Positions 1 to 5,686 are shown, counted from the stretch's first letter. The stretch is 8,044 nt of DNA from Streptosporangiaceae bacterium (GCA_030045295.1 JASIGD010000271.1:1-8044), one strand, 5' to 3'. Made by a program: numbers and translations. The notes: generated from the letters alone by a model not told the origin.

Positions 1-213
1 AGCGGGACCGAGACGCAGGCCTGGGTCAACTCGATCATGAACGGCGGCGCCGCCGGCGGAGCCGCTCTGGCCGGGTTCTCCGCCGGCCGGCCCGTCTTCG
101 CCCTCGCCCTGGCCGCCGCGATCGCGGCCGCGGCGGCCGTCACCGCCGTTGTTTCCGCCGCCAAGGGCCGCAAGCGGGGACGGGGTGCGCGCACCACGGC
201 CCGTTCGGGGTAA
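1..213 (+). CDS. MFS transporter, C-terminal fragment (5' end outside window)
   Basis: The open frame enters from the left edge and ends at TAA (211-213), leaving 70 residues. The stretch ETQAWVNSIMNGGAAGGAAL followed by a Gly/Ala-rich hydrophobic segment resembles the loop before the last two transmembrane helices of drug-efflux type major facilitator transporters. A final Ala/Val/Leu-rich helix (about residues 33-53) follows, then a basic tail (KGRKRGRGAR) expected to face the cytoplasm under the positive-inside rule. The protein would be an integral membrane transporter, probably an exporter; the substrate cannot be judged from this end. The next gene on the same strand starts about 85 nt downstream, so co-transcription is possible but unproven. 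Family assignment rests on the tail only; other multi-helix membrane proteins cannot be fully excluded. Confidence 0.7.
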   Translation, partial: SGTETQAWVNSIMNGGAAGGAALAGFSAGRPVFALALAAAIAAAAAVTAVVSAAKGRKRGRGARTTARSG

Positions 214-245
214 AAGACGGACGGAACCGGGGCGAGGCGATACCT

Positions 246-263
246 GGGCCGCGTGCCCGGCCC
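246..263 (+). terminator. Weak GC hairpin after the MFS gene
   Basis: GGGCCG (246-251) and CGGCCC (258-263) form a 6-bp all-GC stem with a 6-nt loop, 32 nt after the MFS stop codon. There is no T-tract. It could end the MFS transcript, but a stem this short is common by chance in DNA of this composition, so the call is tentative. Confidence 0.25.
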
Positions 264-267
264 GCGC

Positions 268-312
268 GGAGGTCAGGCGTTGAGCGCTCGGACACCCCAT
301 GGTTGTGCATGA
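268..312 (+). promoter_or_regulatory. Possible 10-codon leader ORF with a good Shine-Dalgarno
   Basis: GGAGG at 268-272 is the best ribosome-binding sequence in the leader of the thiamine enzyme. It is spaced 7 nt from TTG (280-282). That start opens only MSARTPHGCA before TGA (310-312), and it is not in the frame of the downstream enzyme, which is closed upstream by TGA at 281-283. The stop codon lies inside the left arm of the 305-335 inverted repeat, an arrangement that could couple translation of a short peptide to folding of the leader. A chance match to GGAGG, or a sequencing frameshift joining this start to the enzyme, are alternatives. Confidence 0.25.
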
Positions 313-2689
313 GGGACGGTCGTGCTCTCATGCACTTGTGGATCCTGCCTTGACTCCGGCCAGCGCGAACCGGGCCTCGCCGCTGCCGCAGGCCGCGGCC
401 GAGGCCCTCGAGGCGCTGGAACGCCAGGTGCTGTGGCTGTCCACGGCGATCATCCACCACGCGAACCGGGTCAGGCCCAATCCCGGGGGCCTGAAGGTAG
501 GCGGGCATCAGGCGTCGTCCGCGTCGATGGTCTCGATCATGACCGCGCTGTGGTTCGGGCATCTGCGCGCGGAGGATCGGGTCTCGGTCAAGCCCCACGC
601 CTCGCCCGTCCTGCACGCCATTAACTACCTGCTGGGGGAACTGGACGAACGGTACCTGACCACGCTCCGCGCGTTCGCCGGCCTGCAGAGCTACCCCAGC
701 CGGATCAAGGACCCCGATCCGGTGGACTACTCGACCGGATCGGTCGGCATCGGCGCGACCGCCCCGATCTGGGGCGCGGTGGCCCGCCGGTACCTCGGCC
801 GCTTCGCCGAGGTCTCCGCCGGGGCCGATGGACCTGGTCGCCAGTACTCGCTGCTGGGCGACGCCGAGCTGGATGAGGGCGCGGTGTGGGAGGCCATCGT
901 CGATCCCGGCGTGGCCGAGCTGGGCGAGATCGTGTGGGTGGTGGACGTGAACCGGCAGTCGCTGGACCGCGTCGTGCCCCTCATCACCGCCGACCGGCTG
1001 CGCGGGATGTTCACCGCGGCCGGCTGGCAGGTCATCACGCTGAAATACGGCCGGCTGCTCGAGGAGCTGTTCGCCCGGCCCGGCGGGAACGCGCTGCGGC
1101 ACCGGATCGACGCCATGGCCAATGCGGAGTACCAGCGGCTGCTCCGCTGCGACGCCGACGAGCTCCGCCGCAGGCTGCCCGGCGGAGACGAGTCGATCGC
1201 GGGGCTCGTCGCCGGGCTGGACGACGCGGCCCTGGCCAGGGCGGTCCGCAACCTGGGCGGGCATGATCAGGGTTCGCTAAACGAGGCGTACGCGGTCATC
1301 GACGATGACCGCCCCACCCTGATCCTGGCCTACACGATCAAGGGCTACGGCCTGCCCATCGAGGGCCATCCGCAGAACCATTCCGCGCTGCTGACCAGCG
1401 AACAGATGCGGGCGCTCGCGGCCCAGCTGGGCGCGGACGCCGATCAGCCGTGGCGCCGCCCGGCCGACGACAGCGCGGCGGCCCGGCTGTGCGCCGAGAC
1501 GGCCCAGCGGCTCAAGCGGCCGTCGGTAGCAAGGCATGCTCCGCCCCGAGTTCCCCAGGACTTCGGCCGAACCCCGACCGGGGTGGCGACGACCCAGGCG
1601 GCGCTGGGCCGGGCACTGCTGGACCTCAGCCGCGAAGCGCCGGAGGCGGCCCGGCGGGTAGTGACGGTGAGCCCGGACGTCAGCTCGAGCACGAACCTGG
1701 GCGGCTGGGTGAACAAGGTCGGCGTGTGGTCGGCCCGCGAGCGGACAGACTGGTTCGCCGACGACGCCGAGACCATCCTGCACTGGCGGGAGAAGCCGAC
1801 CGGGCAGCACGTCGAGCTCGGCATCGCCGAAACCAACCTGGTCGGACTGCTCGGCGAGCTCGGCGCCACGTGGAGTCGCTGGGGGCAGCCGCTGCTGCCG
1901 ATCGGGGTGCTGTACGACCCGTTCGTGGAGCGGGCGCTCGAGCCGTGGTCGTTCGGCATCTACGCGGGCGGCCAGTCGATCCTGGTCGGCACGCCGTCCG
2001 GTGTCTCGCTCGCGCCTGAAGGCGGCGCGCATCAATCCATCACCACTCCGTCCATCGGGATCGAGCAGCCGGGCTGCATCAGCTACGAGCCCGCGTTCGC
2101 CGTGGACACCGAATGGTGCCTGCTGGCCAGCCTGGCCCGGCTGGGCCGCCAAGACGGCAGTTCGGCCTACCTGCGCCTGTCCACCCGCCCGGTCAGCCAG
2201 AAGCTCGCCGACGTGCCCGCCGATCCCGCTGCCCGGGAACGGCGGCGCCGGCAGGTCGTCGCGGGCGCGTACCCGCTGCGCCGCGTACCGCGGCCGGCGG
2301 TCACCATCGCCGCGATGGGCGCGGTGATGCCCGAGGCGCTGGCCGCTGCCGAACGGCTCTCGGAACTCGGGACGCCCGCCGACGCGGTCTGCGTCACCAG
2401 CCCCGGCCTGCTGTTCCGGGCGCTGCGCGTCCGGCAGGGTCATGAGTCCCCGGTCGCGGAGTCCTGGATCCTCGACCAGGCGTTCCCCGCGGCCCGGGCC
2501 ACGCCGCTGCTGACCGTCCTGGACGGGCACCCGCACACGCTGGCCTTCCTGGCCACGATCAACCGGGTGCCGCACGCCGCCCTCGGCGTCGCCCAGTTCG
2601 GCCAGTCCGGGTCGATCGAGGATCTCTACCGTTACAACGGCATCGACACCGACAGCATCATCCGCGCCGCCCTCGACCTCATCCCCTAG
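299..2689 (+). CDS. Thiamine-diphosphate enzyme, pyruvate dehydrogenase E1 / transketolase-like
   Basis: The product is 796 residues from the ATG at 299. The layout is that of homodimeric AceE and transketolase: an N-terminal thiamine-diphosphate-binding domain (about 30-380), a pyrimidine-binding domain (about 425-635) and a C-terminal transketolase domain (about 655-796). AceE-like blocks include GGLKVGGHQASS (63-74), LGDAELDEG (186-194), VVDVNRQSLD (214-223), NLGGHDQ (318-324), TIKGYG (346-351) and GIAETNLVG (508-516), whose Glu511 matches the cofactor-activating glutamate. Asp188, Asn218 and Gln220 match the Mg/diphosphate site of E. coli AceE (D-x28-NxNLQ), but the family GDG is GDA (Ala189) and the first Asn is Asp216. 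It is about 90 residues shorter than AceE and no E2 or E3 gene is in view, so the true substrate and acceptor are unknown. The 299 start lacks a ribosome site and overlaps an inverted repeat; GTG 338 or TTG 350 would still keep every domain. The gene ends 11 bp inside the convergent hydrolase gene. Confidence 0.85.
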   Translation: MVVHEGRSCSHALVDPALTPASANRASPLPQAAAEALEALERQVLWLSTAIIHHANRVRPNPGGLKVGGHQASSASMVSIMTALWFGHLRAEDRVSVKPHASPVLHAINYLLGELDERYLTTLRAFAGLQSYPSRIKDPDPVDYSTGSVGIGATAPIWGAVARRYLGRFAEVSAGADGPGRQYSLLGDAELDEGAVWEAIVDPGVAELGEIVWVVDVNRQSLDRVVPLITADRLRGMFTAAGWQVITLKYGRLLEELFARPGGNALRHRIDAMANAEYQRLLRCDADELRRRLPGGDESIAGLVAGLDDAALARAVRNLGGHDQGSLNEAYAVIDDDRPTLILAYTIKGYGLPIEGHPQNHSALLTSEQMRALAAQLGADADQPWRRPADDSAAARLCAETAQRLKRPSVARHAPPRVPQDFGRTPTGVATTQAALGRALLDLSREAPEAARRVVTVSPDVSSSTNLGGWVNKVGVWSARERTDWFADDAETILHWREKPTGQHVELGIAETNLVGLLGELGATWSRWGQPLLPIGVLYDPFVERALEPWSFGIYAGGQSILVGTPSGVSLAPEGGAHQSITTPSIGIEQPGCISYEPAFAVDTEWCLLASLARLGRQDGSSAYLRLSTRPVSQKLADVPADPAARERRRRQVVAGAYPLRRVPRPAVTIAAMGAVMPEALAAAERLSELGTPADAVCVTSPGLLFRALRVRQGHESPVAESWILDQAFPAARATPLLTVLDGHPHTLAFLATINRVPHAALGVAQFGQSGSIEDLYRYNGIDTDSIIRAALDLIP
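305..335. promoter_or_regulatory. Perfect 9-bp inverted repeat at the start of the E1-like gene
   Basis: GTGCATGAG (305-313) is repeated inverted as CTCATGCAC (327-335), separated by 13 nt. Arm centres lie 22 bp apart, about two DNA turns, which suits a dimeric repressor or activator binding one face of the helix. As RNA the stem can extend inward by a G-U (314/326) and a G-C (315/325) pair. The annotated ATG (299) lies just before it, and the alternative GTG (338) and TTG (350) starts lie just after, so it may be an operator or leader hairpin controlling the thiamine enzyme. The arms do not resemble the TetR palindrome at 3613-3636, so a different regulator would be involved. Confidence 0.5.
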
Positions 2690-3581
2690 GGACCTGCTTG
2701 CCGGTGACCTGAGCTCGGATGAAGGCCCCGATTCGGTCGTTCAGCTCATCGATGCGGTTGAAGCCGCCGTGGCTGCCGGGGACGATGGCGACCTCCGCGT
2801 GCGGCATGACGCTGCCCCGGGCGCGGGCCTCCGCCGGGGTGAGCATGGCGCTGCGCGCGCCGCTGATCAGCAGGACCGGCACGGTGATCGCGCGGAGTTC
2901 CTCGTCGGTGAGGACGCCAGGGAACTTCGGCTCCATCCGGTAGCCACGGGCTCCTGCCCACATCAGCGTCATGAGCTCGGGCTGCAGCATGGCGGGGCTG
3001 TCCAGCCACCGGGCGAGGCGGCGGCGCAGCGGCATCGGGGTCAGGCTGGCCAGGCCGCTGACCGTGAACCACAACCAGAAGCGGGCGTCGAGCTTGGTGA
3101 GCCCGGCGGGGTCGAGCAACGTGATGGAGGCGACCCGCGCGGGCGCGCGGATCGCCTGGTTCATGGCGACCCAGCCGCCGTAGGACAGCCCGACCAGGTG
3201 CGCCGGGCGGTCGCTGAGCTGGGCGAGCAGCTCGTCAAGCCAGGCCGCGCAGGAGGCCGGGGGAGTGAGCGGGGCGCGCAGGATACTGGGGTTGGGATCG
3301 CCGGGCATGTCGATCCCGTACACCGGGCCGTCCTTGGCTAGCGCCGCCACGTGCGGGTACCAGCCCGAGGCGTTGAACCCGGCGCCGGTGAGCAGCACGA
3401 CCGGCGGCCCGTCGGGGTGCGGCCGGTAGGCGTGCACGCGCGTGGTGGCGGTGGCCGTCTCGATGTCGAACTCTTCGCGGGGCTGCGGCCAGAGCGCAAA
3501 GGCCCGCTCGTACGCGGCCATGAACTTCTGCCGCGCCGCATCGCTTACCCACGATCCCACGTCGGCCTTGGGTGCCAGCAC
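2679..3581 (-). CDS. Alpha/beta hydrolase
   Basis: Start chosen at GTG 3581 because AGGAGG (3593-3588) sits 6 nt upstream; this gives 300 residues. An in-frame ATG at 3611 would add 10 residues, but it has no ribosome site and abuts the operator. The fold is the serine-hydrolase alpha/beta fold: strand VVLLTGAGFNAS carrying the oxyanion region (61-72 in the 300-residue numbering), GIDMPGDP (99-106), nucleophile elbow GLSYGGW with Ser133, and C-terminal GSHGGF with His271. The helical lid region lies about 160-220. The usual acidic residue after strand 7 is not obvious: the segment reads LISGARSAMLTP where many relatives have G-x-x-D. Asp157 in LLDPAG may substitute, or the triad is incomplete. 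It probably hydrolyses a small ester, lactone or amide in the cytoplasm. It is divergent from the TetR gene across a palindromic operator, so it is the likely repression target. Its 3' end overlaps the convergent E1-like gene. Confidence 0.85.
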   Translation of the reverse strand: MLAPKADVGSWVSDAARQKFMAAYERAFALWPQPREEFDIETATATTRVHAYRPHPDGPPVVLLTGAGFNASGWYPHVAALAKDGPVYGIDMPGDPNPSILRAPLTPPASCAAWLDELLAQLSDRPAHLVGLSYGGWVAMNQAIRAPARVASITLLDPAGLTKLDARFWLWFTVSGLASLTPMPLRRRLARWLDSPAMLQPELMTLMWAGARGYRMEPKFPGVLTDEELRAITVPVLLISGARSAMLTPAEARARGSVMPHAEVAIVPGSHGGFNRIDELNDRIGAFIRAQVTGKQVPRG

Positions 3582-3587
3582 GTCCCG

Positions 3588-3593
3588 CCTCCT
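3588..3593 (-). promoter_or_regulatory. Ribosome-binding site fixing the hydrolase start
   Basis: On the minus strand AGGAGG is followed by 6 nt and then GTG (3581-3579). This is an ideal spacing and argues for GTG 3581 over the upstream ATG at 3611, which would put this site inside the coding region. Confidence 0.75.
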
Positions 3594-3612
3594 CACGGCT
3601 AGGCCCGCCATC

Positions 3613-3636
3613 TTTATGATACGAAAGTATCATTAA
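3613..3636. promoter_or_regulatory. TetR-type operator palindrome between divergent genes
   Basis: Arms ATGATAC (3616-3622) and GTATCAT (3627-3633) flank GAAA. After one mismatch (T3615/T3634) the outer TT (3613-3614) and AA (3635-3636) also pair, giving a 24-bp near-perfect palindrome of a size typical for TetR-family operators. It is strikingly AT-rich against its surroundings. It lies in the gap between the hydrolase start (3581) and the TetR start (3672) and covers the candidate -10 elements of both, so binding would block both promoters. Confidence 0.8.
3615..3620 (+). promoter_or_regulatory. Candidate -10 element for the TetR gene
   Basis: TATGAT differs from the TATAAT consensus by one base and would start transcription near 3627, about 45 nt before the GTG at 3672. 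No convincing -35 hexamer is seen 16-18 nt upstream (ctcacg at 3592-3597). The element lies inside the operator palindrome, which fits autorepression. Confidence 0.5.
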
Positions 3637-3652
3637 CGGGTCGGGCGGGCAA
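3624..3652 (-). promoter_or_regulatory. Candidate promoter for the hydrolase
   Basis: On the minus strand TTGCCC (3652-3647) and TACTTT (3629-3624) are separated by 17 nt. Transcription would begin near 3617 and leave a leader of about 35 nt before GTG 3581 that includes the AGGAGG site. The -10 falls inside the operator palindrome. Confidence 0.4.
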
Positions 3653-3671
3653 CGAGGGGTACGGTAAGCGG

Positions 3672-4400
3672 GTGCCGAAGCGGGTCGATCACGAGGAACG
3701 GCGGCGGCAGATCGCGGACGCGCTGCTGCGGACGGCCGCCGAGCGCGGGCTGCACGCCACCGGGATGCGCGAGGTCGCGGCCGAAGCGGGCGTGTCCCTG
3801 CGGCTGGTCCAGTACTACTTCGGGACCAAGGAAGAGCTCCTGCTGGCCGCCATGCAGTACCTGGCGGCCGGGTTCGCCGAGCGGGGCCTGGCGCGGATCA
3901 GGCGGATGAAAGAGACGGGAAGCCCGGCCAGCCCGCGCGACGTCATCGCGGCGATCCTGACCGAGGCGCTGCCCGCCGACGACGAGCGGCGCACTTTCAC
4001 CGTCCTCTACACGGCCTACTTCGCGCTCTCGCTGACCGATCCGGCGTTGGCGATCGCGCCCCTGGTCAAGAACTCCGGCGCCGTGATCGACGTGGTCGCC
4101 GCCCAGCTGCGAGCCGCCCAGGCCGCCGGCCAGACGCCCGCCCACCTGGACCCGGACCTGGAGGCCCTCAGCCTGCTGGCCTTGTCGGCGGGCCTGGGCA
4201 CGAGCGTCCTAGGCGGCCAGTCCTCGGTCGAGCAAGCTCAAGCCGTCATCGACTACCACCTGTACCGCCTGTTCCCCGCATCTCGGCCAGCGTTACGCCG
4301 GCAGTCCGGCGCCGGAGTCGCAAAGATGGGCCAGCCGGCGCCGTCGCGGAATGCGTTCACCACGGCTAGCCTGCGGGTGCGTGGCACAGTGACGCTATGA
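3672..4400 (+). CDS. TetR family transcriptional regulator
   Basis: The product is 242 residues from GTG 3672, preceded by GAGGGG (3654-3659) at a rather long 12-nt spacing. Residues about 11-57 form the TetR DNA-binding domain: RRQIADALLRTAAERGLHAT leads into helix-turn-helix MREVAAEAGVSLRLVQYYFGTKEELL (written in two parts here: 32-41 and 42-57), with the YYFGTKEEL signature that closes the family's HTH. Residues about 60-202 are the helical ligand-binding and dimerisation domain, ending DYHLYRLFP. The last 40 residues (203-242) are low in secondary structure, rich in Arg, Ser and Pro, and beyond where relatives normally stop. The gene is divergent from the hydrolase across a palindromic operator, so it probably represses both itself and the hydrolase until a small ligand binds; the ligand is unknown. 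Its TGA overlaps the next ATG (ATGA). Confidence 0.88.
   Translation: MPKRVDHEERRRQIADALLRTAAERGLHATGMREVAAEAGVSLRLVQYYFGTKEELLLAAMQYLAAGFAERGLARIRRMKETGSPASPRDVIAAILTEALPADDERRTFTVLYTAYFALSLTDPALAIAPLVKNSGAVIDVVAAQLRAAQAAGQTPAHLDPDLEALSLLALSAGLGTSVLGGQSSVEQAQAVIDYHLYRLFPASRPALRRQSGAGVAKMGQPAPSRNAFTTASLRVRGTVTL
4344..4372 (+). promoter_or_regulatory. Possible internal promoter for the 134-residue gene
   Basis: TCGCGG (4344-4349) and TAGCCT (4367-4372) are 17 nt apart; TAGCCT resembles actinobacterial -10 sequences such as TAGGCT and TAGACT. Transcription would start near 4379, 18 nt before the ATG at 4397. The promoter would lie inside the unusual C-terminal extension of the TetR frame. The match is modest. 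Confidence 0.3.
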
Positions 4401-4801
4401 ACGCATCTCGCGTAACCGAAGAGATGGTGACTCGCGCATCGCGCGTGCTGTGGACCGAGGTCAGCCCCGAATACCAGGCCGACCCCCGCGACTTCAGCGA
4501 CGCTGACATCGCGGCCGGGAAGCTGCGCGAGGCCGACGACACAGATGTCGCGGAGAACCGGGCCATCGTCAGGCGCGTCCTGGAGGCGGCGCTCCAGCAC
4601 ACCGTGGACGAGCAGCTGCTTGAGAAGATCCGCGTCCGCCCCGGCGACACTGGCCAGGGCCGTGTCATCGCCACCCACCCGGACGACGGGACTTTTGCCG
4701 CGACGGAGATCGCGTTCCCGGCCGGGCAAGCCGTGACGCTCGCCCTGATCATCACCGCGTTCGAGCACAGCAACCGCCCCGGGGAGGCCGGCCGTGGCTA
4801 G
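4397..4801 (+). CDS. Hypothetical protein, 134 residues
   Basis: I do not recognise this family. The ATG at 4397 overlaps the TetR TGA as ATGA, which allows translational coupling; the nearby ribosome site is weak. The protein has no signal peptide, is acidic in its first half (EYQADPRDFSDADIAAGKLR region, about 25-65), is predicted helical at 55-80, and has a short hydrophobic segment GQAVTLALIITAF (110-122) near the C-terminus that looks too short and isolated for a sure membrane helix. Codon third positions are mostly G or C, so it is coding. It could be a small cytosolic partner of the regulator or an independent gene with its own promoter. It is followed by a strong hairpin terminator. 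Confidence 0.7.
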   Translation: MNASRVTEEMVTRASRVLWTEVSPEYQADPRDFSDADIAAGKLREADDTDVAENRAIVRRVLEAALQHTVDEQLLEKIRVRPGDTGQGRVIATHPDDGTFAATEIAFPAGQAVTLALIITAFEHSNRPGEAGRG

Positions 4802-4834
4802 GCAGCTGCCCATCGATCCGCAGCCTGATCGCAA

Positions 4835-4874
4835 CAAGACCGTCCGGCCGGATCAGCCCGGCCGGACGGTCTTG
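4835..4874. terminator. Bidirectional hairpin terminator, 17-bp perfect stem
   Basis: CAAGACCGTCCGGCCGG (4835-4851) pairs perfectly with its inverted copy (4858-4874) around a 6-nt loop, atcagc. It sits between the convergent ends of the 134-residue gene (4801) and the 66-residue gene (4897) and would serve both. There is no T-tract on either side, as often found in actinobacteria. The long uninterrupted stem makes this the clearest terminator in the window. Confidence 0.85.
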
Positions 4875-4896
4875 AAACGTTAGGCCTGCTGAAGGG

Positions 4897-5097
4897 TCAG
4901 GCCCAGGCTGCCCGCTTGGCCTGCGCCCAGCCTGCCTGTGCGCGGGCCTGCGGGCGGCGCTGCGGGAAACGGTTCGAGCCGGCCATGGCCGCTCCAGCGC
5001 CCGTCAGCTCGTCATTGAGGCGCCCCAAGGCGCCGAACAGGGCGGCTAGCCCACCGGTAATCGGGTGGCGGGGCTGCGTGGTCGTCGTGGTCGTCAT
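4897..5097 (-). CDS. Small hypothetical protein, 66 residues
   Basis: Start chosen at ATG 5097 because AAGGTGA (5109-5103) lies 5 nt upstream; longer in-frame extensions upstream look non-coding. The protein begins with a six-threonine run (MTTTTTTQPRH), then an amphipathic segment ITGGLAALFGALGRLNDELTG (13-33, given in outline), and ends in a basic, Gln/Arg/Ala/Trp-rich tail (RFPQRRPQARAQAGWAQAKR). No signal peptide, cysteine or known domain is seen. The Gly/Ala/Leu segment could associate with a membrane or another protein. It is the last gene of the minus-strand series and faces the strong terminator. Function unknown. Confidence 0.6.
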   Translation of the reverse strand: MTTTTTTQPRHPITGGLAALFGALGRLNDELTGAGAAMAGSNRFPQRRPQARAQAGWAQAKRAAWA

Positions 5098-5117
5098 CGC
5101 AATCACCTTCATCTGCA

Positions 5118-5369
5118 TTAGGTGCGGTCCGTGCTGAGATCGATCGTGCCGGACCCGGTGACCCGCATCTGTGCCCCAGACGACACAACTCGCGTGTGCC
5201 ACCTCACACCCAGGGCGCGGGCCGACTCCAGGACGTAGTCCCAGCACCGCCTCGCCAACCGGGACGCAGGCAGGCGGGAAAGCGAACTCAGCTGTACCCC
5301 GGACAGCAGGCACCGCGTTCGGCGCTTAGCTGTCGTGCAAGCCACCCGAGAAAGGCGGCCTGCTCGCAT
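5118..5369 (-). CDS. Doubtful short ORF upstream of the 66-residue gene
   Basis: This fills the otherwise gene-free 5098-5325 gap. The frame ends at TAA (5120-5118), overlapping an ATG as TAATG, 20 nt before the 66-residue gene. Its last 46 codons (5258-5121) have mostly G/C third positions and read like real protein: ARRCWDYVLESARALGVRWH, helical, then VVSSGAQMRVTGSGTIDL, strand-like. The start is unclear: ATG 5369 (GAAGGG only 3 nt upstream, overlapping the previous gene by 44 nt), or TTG 5258 with no ribosome site. I recognise no family. It could be a genuine small protein, the decayed end of a lost gene, or untranslated leader. Confidence 0.25.
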   Translation of the reverse strand: MRAGRLSRVACTTAKRRTRCLLSGVQLSSLSRLPASRLARRCWDYVLESARALGVRWHTRVVSSGAQMRVTGSGTIDLSTDRT

Positions 5370-5673
5370 TTGCCCTTCGTCGCCGCCCCTCCTCGATCCA
5401 CTCCGGGATGGCCTCCGGGTCGGCCCCGGCCAGTCGGCACACGTCCGCGGCCTGCCAGGCCAGCGCCTCGTCCAGCCCACCCTCGGAGAAGCCCTCGAGC
5501 AGGCCCGCGACCTCGGCGAGCAGGTCGGCCCGGCCGCCCGCGAGCTCGCGCAGCGCGGCCACCGCCTCGGTCTGCTCGGCCTTGCTCAACGGCCTCCACC
5601 GGGCGCGGCGCTGCGCCTCTCCCGTGAGTTCGGCGACGAGCAGCCGGTCAGCCTGCGGGCGATTATCGACCAT
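5326..5673 (-). CDS. Hypothetical helical protein, 115 residues
   Basis: ATG 5673 is preferred over the long upstream extension because the extra residues look non-coding and a -10-like element sits just ahead of it. The protein is almost entirely helical, rich in Ala, Glu, Arg and Leu: RLLVAELTGEAQRRARWRPL (10-29), a second helix pair ELAGGRADLLAEVAGLLEG (43-61), and a conserved-looking block VCRLAGADPEAIPEWIEEGR (78-97). The end is a loose, Ser/Pro/Gly-rich tail. It resembles small uncharacterised proteins I associate with actinomycete genomes, but I cannot assign a function. No cysteines suitable for metal binding, no membrane helix and no signal peptide are seen. It lies after a hairpin that follows the 77-residue gene, so it probably has its own promoter. 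Confidence 0.72.
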   Translation of the reverse strand: MVDNRPQADRLLVAELTGEAQRRARWRPLSKAEQTEAVAALRELAGGRADLLAEVAGLLEGFSEGGLDEALAWQAADVCRLAGADPEAIPEWIEEGRRRRANASRPPFSGGLHDS

Positions 5674-5680
5674 GCGTTCT

Positions 5681-5686
5681 AGTATG
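5681..5686 (-). promoter_or_regulatory. -10-like element placed for a leaderless mRNA
   Basis: On the minus strand CATACT (5686-5681) keeps the key A and final T of the -10 hexamer and lies 7 nt before ATG 5673, so transcription would start at or next to the start codon. No Shine-Dalgarno sequence precedes the ATG. This layout is typical of leaderless actinobacterial genes. The nearest -35-like TTGCGG (5706-5701) is only 14 nt away, shorter than optimal. Confidence 0.4.

Noticed and set aside
140..1264. Long minus-strand frame of 374 residues opposite the E1-like gene
   Set aside because: It lies antisense to a clearly recognisable thiamine enzyme, is rich in Gly, Arg, Pro and Asp without domain structure, and is the expected mirror of G/C-rich third positions.
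1277..2575. Minus-strand frame of 432 residues opposite the second half of the E1-like gene
   Set aside because: Same reason: an antisense shadow with low-complexity composition and no motif.
5058..5097. Six-threonine run encoded by ACG/ACC repeats at the start of the 66-residue protein, considered as a microsatellite
   Set aside because: It is a short mixed-codon run inside a coding frame with a proper ribosome site, so it is treated as coding sequence and not as a repeat.
5291..5307. Small hairpin GCTGT / ACAGC downstream of the 115-residue gene
   Set aside because: Only 5 bp with a 7-nt loop and no T-tract; too weak to call a terminator.
5196..5682. Overlapping plus-strand frames of 143, 115 and 122 residues
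   Set aside because: They oppose the 115-residue minus-strand gene, have Arg/Pro/Ser-rich composition and no ribosome site, and carry no family signature.
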